Shown: in pieces, positions 32,381-37,856 of the stretch
Numbering within the stretch: position 1 is the stretch's first letter
Layout of the letters: each line of letters begins with the position of its first letter
NCBI GenBank assembly: GCA_029256325.1
Contig: JAQSYD010000034.1
Coordinates: 1-37,856, forward strand
DNA: 37,856 nt
Source: Clostridia bacterium
Lineage (GTDB): Bacteria > Bacillota > Clostridia > Lutisporales > Lutisporaceae
Direction of reading: 5' to 3'
Translations under genes and position numbers: made by a program
The notes under the pieces: generated by a model
Databases searched by the model: none
Told to the model about the DNA's origin: nothing
What the model saw: only the letters and a program-made list of their open reading frames with translations

Positions 32381-33613
32381 TTATAACAAGTGCTTTTTTA
32401 AATCCTCTAAATTAGGCTGGATTGTAATAGGTGCATTCACAGCGGACATGGCACTCTTGACATCCTTTAATCCATTGCCTGTAACGACTAATACTACTTT
32501 TTCACCCAGCTTTATATTGTTATCATTTACTGCTTTTCGGAGCCCGGCGAGGCCTGTAACTCCCGCAGGTTCGCCAAAAACCCCCGTCGTCCTGGCCATG
32601 AGCTTCATGGCATCCAATATCTCGATATCCATGACATCAACCACGTCGCCTTGAGATTCTCGCAAGGCTCTTAGTGCTTTTAAGCCATTTCGCGGTATTC
32701 CCACCGAAATACTGTCAGCTAAGGTTTCCGGCTTAATATAATCAAAGCTGTTCTTGTTTTCTCTAAAAGCACGGTTTACTGGGTTTGACATTGCTGCTTG
32801 AACACCCAGCATTCTTGGCAGCTTATTTATGAGCCCCAGCTCATATAGCTCCTTAAAGCCCTTCCATGCTCCGGAAATGCAGCAGCCATCTCCTATGGAC
32901 ATAACCACCCAATCAGGCACTTCCCATTTCAACTGTTCCATTAGCTCAAAGGCAACTGTCTTTTTACCTTCCACAAGGTAAGGATTAATTGCACAGCTTC
33001 TGTTATACCATCCAAACTCTTCAGATGCCTTGAGGCATACCTCGAAGGCTTCATCATAAGTGCCGTCAACCAAAATAACATTGGCACCGTATACCAATAA
33101 TTGTGTGATTTTGGCTGCAGGAGCTGTTGCAGGAACAAATATATAAGAGGGTATACCTGCGCAGGCTGCAAAGCCGGATAAAGAGGATGCTGCGTTGCCA
33201 GTAGAAGCAGCACACATGATTTGCTTATCTAATTCTATTGCTTTGGCTACGCCTATGGCGCTGGCTCTATCCTTGAAGGAAGCAGTAGGATTCCTGCCAT
33301 CATCCTTGATATATACAGCATCTAAGCCAAGTGATTTTTCCAGTCTTTGTGCTTTATACAGGGGCGTCCAACCTACCTGCATATTTAAAAGCTCCGGCTT
33401 ACGTTCCACAGGAAGCAGGTTAATATATCTCCACAGAGAGTATTCATCATCTGCAATGAAAGCTTCCTTGGTAAATTTAAGTTTGATCTGACTGTAATCA
33501 TAGAGCACATCCAAGGTGCCCTCCGGTCCACAGCTTGGACAGCAATACTCCACCTCTTTGGGGGAATATTCCCTTCCACATTTCACACATCTCAAAAACT
33601 CAACCTTTGCCAT
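32381..33613 (-). CDS. thrC: Threonine synthase-type PLP enzyme
   Basis: 410 residues of fold type II. An N-terminal zinc ribbon C-V-K-C...C-C-P-S-C spans residues ~9-33. The pyridoxal phosphate lysine is K114 in T-A-S-F-K-D-R-A-S, and the phosphate-binding region holds A-S-T-G-N-A-A-S-S near 138-146. A late V-V-T-G-N-G-L-K-D motif also matches threonine synthase. It would convert O-phosphohomoserine to threonine. Because it stands divergent from ssnA and a molybdenum hydroxylase cluster, a paralogue with another substrate (as the PLP lyase YgeX has in the E. coli cluster) is a real alternative. The ATG follows GGGGTGG. No T-box leader was found upstream. Confidence 0.8.
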   Translation of the reverse strand: MAKVEFLRCVKCGREYSPKEVEYCCPSCGPEGTLDVLYDYSQIKLKFTKEAFIADDEYSLWRYINLLPVERKPELLNMQVGWTPLYKAQRLEKSLGLDAVYIKDDGRNPTASFKDRASAIGVAKAIELDKQIMCAASTGNAASSLSGFAACAGIPSYIFVPATAPAAKITQLLVYGANVILVDGTYDEAFEVCLKASEEFGWYNRSCAINPYLVEGKKTVAFELMEQLKWEVPDWVVMSIGDGCCISGAWKGFKELYELGLINKLPRMLGVQAAMSNPVNRAFRENKNSFDYIKPETLADSISVGIPRNGLKALRALRESQGDVVDVMDIEILDAMKLMARTTGVFGEPAGVTGLAGLRKAVNDNNIKLGEKVVLVVTGNGLKDVKSAMSAVNAPITIQPNLEDLKKHLL

Positions 33614-33905
33614 TTAACCACCCCTTTTTGTTTCTCATAAGCTTGATTAATTATATCTTATTTTAATGTATATGTTAATGCATGTTTATTAGAAGCGTTT
33701 TTCTCTAGACGATGTGTAAAGGATATGAAGCTTCGCAAGCCCAGTATGACGGCTAATACTCCCAAATCACAATATGTCTAGCGCTTAGAACACATAAGGT
33801 TCTAATTGCATAGGCATTAAATTTATGGCATATTTACGATTCATAACTATATAAATATAGTAGGCTTGAACACTTTTTGAGCAAGAAAACTGTGGGAGTG
33901 ATTGT
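33614..33905. other. Divergent promoter region thrC-type gene / ssnA
   Basis: 292 bases between divergent genes. It holds the structured element at 33693-33805. No consensus promoter was identified with confidence for either direction. Confidence 0.6.
33693..33805 (+). other. Structured element upstream of ssnA, class not recognised
   Basis: CTAGAC (33705-33710) pairs with GTCTAG (33776-33781), extended past a bulge by AAGCG (33693-33697)/CGCTT (33782-33786). Inside are TGTG/CACA, a GCTT-CGC-AAGC hairpin and AGTAT/ATACT (33743-33760). A second hairpin TTAGAAC/GTTCTAA (33785-33805) competes with the 3' edge. This is like a riboswitch or leader RNA, but no known class fits. Confidence 0.45.
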
Positions 33906-35189
33906 ATGAAAGCTCTTGTAAATGCTGTGATATACGATTATGAAAATTATATAAGCAATGGTTATGTCCTATTTGATACCAAAATCACTGAGGTTGGAAG
34001 CATGGAAGACTTTGTTGGGGCTGACCAAGTGATAGACTGCTGTGGTTCTATACTTATGCCTGGGCTTACCAACTGTCATACTCATATTTATTCAGCCTTT
34101 GCAAGGGGAATGAGTTTGTATTTTAATCCAAGAAGCTTTATAGATATATTGGAGCAGCTATGGTGGAAGCTTGACAGGCAGCTGGATGAAAGTGCTGTAT
34201 ACAGCAGCGCAATGGCATACGGAATAGATTGCTTAAGCAACGGAGTAACTTCAATCATTGATCACCATGCCAGCGGATTATGCATAGAGGGCTCATTGGA
34301 TGCGCTTAATGATGCAATTAGCAAAAGACTGGGGATGCGGGGGATATATTGTTTTGAAACCAGTGATAGATTTCCCTTGGAGGAATGTCTAAAAGAAAAT
34401 TTGCGTTTTGCTGCCACCTGCTCTGAACACACAGGCAGTATGTTCGGCTTACATGCTTCCATGAGCTTAAGCCATCAGAGCCTGAAGAAAATATCCACCG
34501 TGCTTGGGAATACCCCTATACATATTCATGTGGCAGAAAGTATGGATGATGTTCAGGACTGCTATAGAAACTATCATATCAGCATTATAGAACGCTTTGA
34601 CAGATGCGGTCTGCTAAATAAAAATTCTATATTGGCACACTGCGTACATATAAATGAACAGGAAGCGGCTTTGATTGCCTCAAGGAATTGTTATGTAGCC
34701 TTGAACCCGACTTCAAATATGAACAATGCTGTAGGTTTGCCTGATTATGAGCTGTTCAGAAGACATAAAATCAAGTGCTTGTTAGGGAATGATGGGTTGG
34801 GTGCAAACATCACACGGGATTACCTTAATTTACTTTTCTCTATGAAAAACAGACTAGGCAGTCCGACAAAGTTTTCTATGGAGGATTTGGTGCAAGTCAT
34901 AAAAAATGGTTATGAGTTTTTTAGTAACACATTGAACATAAAGCTAGGCAGAATAGAAAAGGGTTATGAAGCGGATTTTGTAGTTATGCCCTATGATCCA
35001 CCGACACCAATCAATAAGGAGAATATATTGGGGCATGTGATTTTTGGGGTATATGACGGCTTTAAGCCGAAGCAGGTTTGGATAACCGGAAAGCAGTTAA
35101 TAAAAGACTATCATCCTCTCCTTGAGGTTGAGGAAGCTTTGGAAAAAGCAAGAGCTGAGGCGGCTAAGGTCTGGCAAAGACTTAAATAG
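33906..35189 (+). CDS. ssnA: SsnA-type amidohydrolase (selenium/purine metabolism linked)
   Basis: 427 residues of the amidohydrolase superfamily, close to the size of E. coli SsnA (~442). The N-terminal metal motif is P-G-L-T-N-C-H-T-H near residue 60; further ligands lie in G-L-H-A-S (~180), H-I-H-V-A-E-S (~207) and H-C-V-H-I-N-E (~243). The late L-G-N-D-G-L-G-A-N (~298) holds the catalytic Asp. The long I-D-I-L-E-Q-L-W-W-K-L-D region is typical of SsnA. It should remove an amino group from a purine-like ring, as guanine deaminase and related enzymes do. It opens an operon with the PreA-like gene and xdh genes. The ATG follows GGGAGTG. The exact substrate is inferred from the cluster only. 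Confidence 0.85.
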   Translation: MKALVNAVIYDYENYISNGYVLFDTKITEVGSMEDFVGADQVIDCCGSILMPGLTNCHTHIYSAFARGMSLYFNPRSFIDILEQLWWKLDRQLDESAVYSSAMAYGIDCLSNGVTSIIDHHASGLCIEGSLDALNDAISKRLGMRGIYCFETSDRFPLEECLKENLRFAATCSEHTGSMFGLHASMSLSHQSLKKISTVLGNTPIHIHVAESMDDVQDCYRNYHISIIERFDRCGLLNKNSILAHCVHINEQEAALIASRNCYVALNPTSNMNNAVGLPDYELFRRHKIKCLLGNDGLGANITRDYLNLLFSMKNRLGSPTKFSMEDLVQVIKNGYEFFSNTLNIKLGRIEKGYEADFVVMPYDPPTPINKENILGHVIFGVYDGFKPKQVWITGKQLIKDYHPLLEVEEALEKARAEAAKVWQRLK

Positions 35190-35209
35190 CTTAAAAAGGG
35201 GGAAATGGA

Positions 35210-36292
35210 ATGGAGCTTAGAACAAATATTGCAGGTATTGAGCTGAAAAATCCGCTTATGCCGGCATCGGGGCCATTGGTAGGAAGCTATGAAAAAATGA
35301 TGGCCATTGCAGATTTTGGTGTGGGCTGTATGGTGGGTAAGACAATTTCAATAAAGGGAGCAGAGGTGCCAAGACCCTGTATTATAGCCAACAATAACAG
35401 CATTATGAATGCAGAGCTATGGTCGGAATACCCACTGGATTATTGGATTTATCACATTTTACCTGCTTTGCGGAGAGATTTACATATCCCATTGATTTTA
35501 AGTGTTGGTTATACCAAGGAAGATATGGAAGTTCTCATACCGGCATTGGACGAGTATTGTGATGCCTTTGAGGTATCCACTCATTATGTAGGTAAGGATC
35601 TAAGCTTAATAGGAGAAACAGTAAGTACTATAACAGCTTTGACAAAAAAGCCTGTATTTATGAAAATAAGTCCTCATATACCGGATCCCGTTGCCTTTGC
35701 AAAGGTAGTTCAGCAAAATGGAGCCAAGGGCATAGTGGCTATTAATTCTCTGGGACCTACTATGAAGATTGATGCAGCCAAAAGAAAGGTACTGGTTGGG
35801 AATGAAGAAGGCGAGCTTTGGACCTCTGGTCCTGCTATTAAGCCGGTTGCTCTTGCAATCATAAACAAGATTAAGATGGCAATGCCGGAGTTTACAGTTA
35901 TTGGGGTAGGCGGCATTGAAAGTGCTGTGGATGTAGTGGAATTTTTACTGGCAGGAGCAGATGCGGTACAAATGCTTTCAGCAGCGATGCTTAAGGGAAA
36001 GGATTTATATGAAAAGATACTGAGGGAGCTGCCTGAGGTATTGACAAAACTGGAGTTCGCCAGTGTGGAGGAAGTTATCAATACACCACTGCAAAAAGGA
36101 AAGGTAAAGTACGATCCAAGCTATCCAGCTGTTGATAAAGAAAAATGCACCTTATGTGGGATTTGCCAAAGAGTTTGCCCTTATTTTGCAATAACAGTGG
36201 CAGAATCCGTGCAGGTAGATTGCTCAAAGTGCTTTGGCTGTGGACTATGCGAATCCAGATGTCCTGTAAAAGCTCTTACGGGAGCTTTATAA
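35210..36292 (+). CDS. Dihydropyrimidine/dihydroorotate dehydrogenase-like flavoprotein with two 4Fe-4S clusters
   Basis: 360 residues. An FMN-binding TIM barrel (~1-295) starts E-L-K-N-P-L-M-P-A-S-G-P and has S-G-P-A-I-K-P-V-A-L (~208) and G-V-G-G-I (~232). A ferredoxin tail holds C-T-L-C-G-I-C-Q-R-V-C-P (~313-324) and C-S-K-C-F-G-C-G-L-C-E-S-R-C-P (~340-354). This is the PreA-like layout, which uses ferredoxin or NADH to reduce pyrimidine or related rings. In known members a catalytic loop N-x-S-C-P-N holds Cys or Ser; here the matching place reads F-E-V-S-T-H-Y-V-G without Cys, so the chemistry may differ. It lies 20 bases after ssnA. A role in reducing a purine-derived ring is inferred. 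Confidence 0.82.
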   Translation: MELRTNIAGIELKNPLMPASGPLVGSYEKMMAIADFGVGCMVGKTISIKGAEVPRPCIIANNNSIMNAELWSEYPLDYWIYHILPALRRDLHIPLILSVGYTKEDMEVLIPALDEYCDAFEVSTHYVGKDLSLIGETVSTITALTKKPVFMKISPHIPDPVAFAKVVQQNGAKGIVAINSLGPTMKIDAAKRKVLVGNEEGELWTSGPAIKPVALAIINKIKMAMPEFTVIGVGGIESAVDVVEFLLAGADAVQMLSAAMLKGKDLYEKILRELPEVLTKLEFASVEEVINTPLQKGKVKYDPSYPAVDKEKCTLCGICQRVCPYFAITVAESVQVDCSKCFGCGLCESRCPVKALTGAL

Positions 36293-36323
36293 ATAAGAAA
36301 GAGAGTTAAAGGAGAGAGGGAAG

Positions 36324-37109
36324 TTGAATATAAAGGAATATTTGAGACCTGATAGTTTACAACAAGCCAATGAGCTTTTATCCGAAAATGGCGCTGTCAT
36401 TATAGGAGGAGGCGCCTTTATGCATCTTGGCGACTTAGAAATAGAAAAGGCAATTGATTTGCAAAATCTGGGACTTCATTATGTTGAAGAAAACAATGAA
36501 TTTATAGAAATCGGAGCAATGACTACTCTGAGAGAGCTTGAAATGAACAGCATAATAAATAAAAGCTTTAGCGGAATACTTTCAAAGGCTGCGGCATCCA
36601 TTATGGGTGTTCAGGTTAGAAATATTGCTACAATAGGCGGTTCGATATATGGTAAATATGGCTTTTCTGATCTATTGACAGCGCTGCTGGCTTTAAATGC
36701 ACAGGTGGAATTATACAATGCTGGACTTATGAGTTTGGAAAGCTATCTGGAGAGCAGCATGGATAAAGATATCATTTTAAAGGTGAGGATCAGCAAAGGT
36801 GTTTCAAAGGCTTACTTTGAATGCTTTAAAAAAGTAAGTGCAGATTTTTCTGTATTGAATACAGCAGCCGCTATTGTAAAAGGCAAGTTAAGAATATGCG
36901 TTGGTGCCAGACCTGCACGAGTAAGGTTGGCAAAAGGAGCAATGAGTTTTTTAAATATCATTGACTCTACGAATACTGCAGCAGAAATGGCAGGAATTTT
37001 GGCATCTGAAGAGATACAGTTTGGCAGTGACATCAGAGCATCAGCAGAATATAGAAAAGAACTATGCCGTACCTTGGTAAAAAGATGTGTTCTGGAGGTA
37101 TTACAGTGA
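36324..37109 (+). CDS. xdhB: Molybdenum hydroxylase FAD-binding subunit
   Basis: 261 residues. The FAD_binding_5 and CO_deh_flav_C pattern is visible: I-G-G-G-A (~31-35), E-I-G-A-M-T-T-L-R-E-L (~63-73) and the second FAD loop Q-V-R-N-I-A-T-I-G-G-S-I (~95-106). It carries electrons between the FAD and the 2Fe-2S subunit of a xanthine-dehydrogenase-type enzyme. The start is TTG at 36324, with GGAGAG at 36311-36316 properly spaced. It overlaps the next gene by 4 bases (GTGA), so the subunits are co-translated. It is slightly shorter than many homologues (~280-290). Confidence 0.88.
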   Translation: MNIKEYLRPDSLQQANELLSENGAVIIGGGAFMHLGDLEIEKAIDLQNLGLHYVEENNEFIEIGAMTTLRELEMNSIINKSFSGILSKAAASIMGVQVRNIATIGGSIYGKYGFSDLLTALLALNAQVELYNAGLMSLESYLESSMDKDIILKVRISKGVSKAYFECFKKVSADFSVLNTAAAIVKGKLRICVGARPARVRLAKGAMSFLNIIDSTNTAAEMAGILASEEIQFGSDIRASAEYRKELCRTLVKRCVLEVLQ

Positions 37110-37558
37110 AGATAGAAATTAACATCAATAATAACAGCAAATGTATAGAAATCAATCCTAGCGAGACTTTATACGAAGTGCTGCATAGATGTGGAGTTAC
37201 AAGTGTCAAAAAGGCTTGTGGGACTTCAAGCTGTGGGATATGCACCGTGCTGCTGGATGGCAGGCCAATACCATCCTGCTCTTTTTTGGCGGCTAAGGCA
37301 GATGGTCATCATATTACTACAATCGAAGGCGTTCAAGAAGAAGCCAATAGTTTGGGAGCGCTTATGAATGGAGAAGGGGCAGTACAATGCGGCTTCTGTA
37401 CACCCGGATTTTTACTTACAGTTATTGCAATGAAAAAAGAATTGAGTAACCCTGATGAACAGCAAATAAAGAACTATTTAGTAGGCAATTTATGTCGCTG
37501 CACTGGCTATGAAGGACAGCTGAGAGCTGTTAAGAGATATATGGGGGTGAGCAAATGA
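37106..37558 (+). CDS. xdhC: Molybdenum hydroxylase [2Fe-2S] subunit
   Basis: 150 residues. The N-terminal plant-type [2Fe-2S] cluster has C-G-T-S-S-C-G-I-C...S-C near residues 38-60, and the C-terminal cluster has Q-C-G-F-C (~96) with C-R-C (~131) in L-V-G-N-L-C-R-C-T-G-Y. It is the electron-transfer small subunit of xanthine-dehydrogenase-type enzymes. The true start is the GTG at 37106, within the xdhB stop region, because GGAGG at 37094-37098 precedes it; an earlier in-frame ATG at 37064 lies inside xdhB. It overlaps xdhA by 4 bases (ATGA). Confidence 0.93.
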   Translation: MKIEININNNSKCIEINPSETLYEVLHRCGVTSVKKACGTSSCGICTVLLDGRPIPSCSFLAAKADGHHITTIEGVQEEANSLGALMNGEGAVQCGFCTPGFLLTVIAMKKELSNPDEQQIKNYLVGNLCRCTGYEGQLRAVKRYMGVSK

Positions 37559-37856
37559 AGGAAGTAAACAAGTCTATACCCAAGAAAGAAGGTTTAGGAT
37601 TATCCATTGGAAAGCCGGCTTATACGGATGACTTAGCACCGCAGAATACCTTGATTGTGAAGGTACTCAGAAGCCCTCATGCCTTTGCAAGAATCATCAA
37701 TATCAATACCGAAAAGGCGGAGCAAATAGATAAGGTAAAGTGTGTACTTACCTATAAGAATATTCCACGAAACATTGTGACCAGAGCAGGTCAAGGATAT
37801 CCTGAGCCATCTCCCCACGATAAGTTTGTATTGGATGAATATGTAAGGTACGTTGG
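37555..37856 (+). CDS. xdhA: Molybdenum hydroxylase large subunit, N-terminal part (cut by window end)
   Basis: The frame is open from ATG 37555 to the window end, 100 codons seen. It begins M-K-E-V-N-K-S-I-P-K-K-E and then reads G-K-P-A-Y-T-D-D-L, L-R-S-P-H-A-F-A-R-I, and V-L-T-Y-K-N-I-P. These are marks of the aldehyde oxidase/xanthine dehydrogenase a/b hammerhead domain, which precedes the molybdopterin-binding domains. The start overlaps the xdhC stop (ATGA), with GGGGGTGAG before it. With ssnA in the operon it is probably a purine or selenium-dependent hydroxylase, but the substrate and the metal-site residues lie outside the window. Confidence 0.9.
   Translation, partial: MKEVNKSIPKKEGLGLSIGKPAYTDDLAPQNTLIVKVLRSPHAFARIININTEKAEQIDKVKCVLTYKNIPRNIVTRAGQGYPEPSPHDKFVLDEYVRYV

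Noticed and set aside
33614-33700. T-box leader for the threonine-synthase-type gene
   Set aside because: No T-box sequence (AGGGTGGNACCGCG) or complement and no specifier stem was found on the minus strand upstream of this gene.
33705-33781. Purine riboswitch or fluoride riboswitch in the leader of ssnA
   Set aside because: A GGATATG stretch and a GGCTAATACTCC stretch recall these classes, but the TTTCTACC junction of purine aptamers and the GATGG-TTC core of the fluoride motif are missing.

Overview
The window looks like chromosomal DNA of a low-G+C, Gram-positive, strictly anaerobic member of the Clostridia. The evidence is AT-rich sequence, strong AGGAGG-type ribosome binding sites, consensus sigma-A promoters and a ferredoxin-linked 2-oxoacid oxidoreductase. 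Exported flavin reductases, a molybdenum hydroxylase cluster and a VanW-type protein agree with this. No rRNA, tRNA, CRISPR array, phage or insertion sequence was seen. The species cannot be named from the sequence alone.

Layout. (1) 1-3180: a four-gene operon of two paralogous four-helix membrane proteins, a TPR membrane protein and a TPR-AAA+ ATPase; its function is unknown. (2) 3270-4140: a GNAT acetyltransferase behind a promoter bracketed by two 27-bp operators. (3) 4200-9130: two closely related exported FMN/FAD fumarate-reductase-type flavoproteins, one with a LysM cell-wall domain and one a lipoprotein, with a TetR gene between them. Both flavoprotein promoters carry the same operator-like motif at the same spacing after the -10 box. 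(4) 9199-13818: a six-repeat propeller-like (DUF346/PLL-type) protein, a QueG-like iron-sulfur protein, a DedA membrane protein and a lipoprotein. (5) 13975-18949: a two-subunit 2-oxoacid:acceptor oxidoreductase, a pair of structured intergenic repeats, a MYG1-like protein and formimidoylglutamase. (6) 19019-23327: topoisomerase III, a DEAD-box-type helicase and an acetate-transporter-family protein. (7) 23328-26380: a lysine riboswitch with terminator in front of lysA and aspartokinase. (8) 26477-32242: a PHP phosphatase, a soluble PAS histidine kinase, a BFD-like ferredoxin, a VanW protein, a 31-codon small protein and an E2-like acyltransferase-fold protein. (9) 32381-37856: a threonine-synthase-type enzyme, divergent from ssnA, a dihydropyrimidine-dehydrogenase-like protein and xdhB, xdhC and the start of xdhA, which runs off the window.

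How it fits together. The sequence suggests amino-acid and purine fermentation: ferredoxin-dependent 2-oxoacid oxidation, one histidine-degradation enzyme and an ssnA/xdh cluster of the anaerobic purine-use type. The two exported flavoproteins could dispose of electrons outside the membrane. The most novel-looking items are the LysM/lipoprotein flavoprotein pair with its shared operator, the two multi-stem repeats at 16569-16878, the TPR/AAA+ membrane operon, the unassigned structured element upstream of ssnA, and the 31-residue cysteine-containing peptide.
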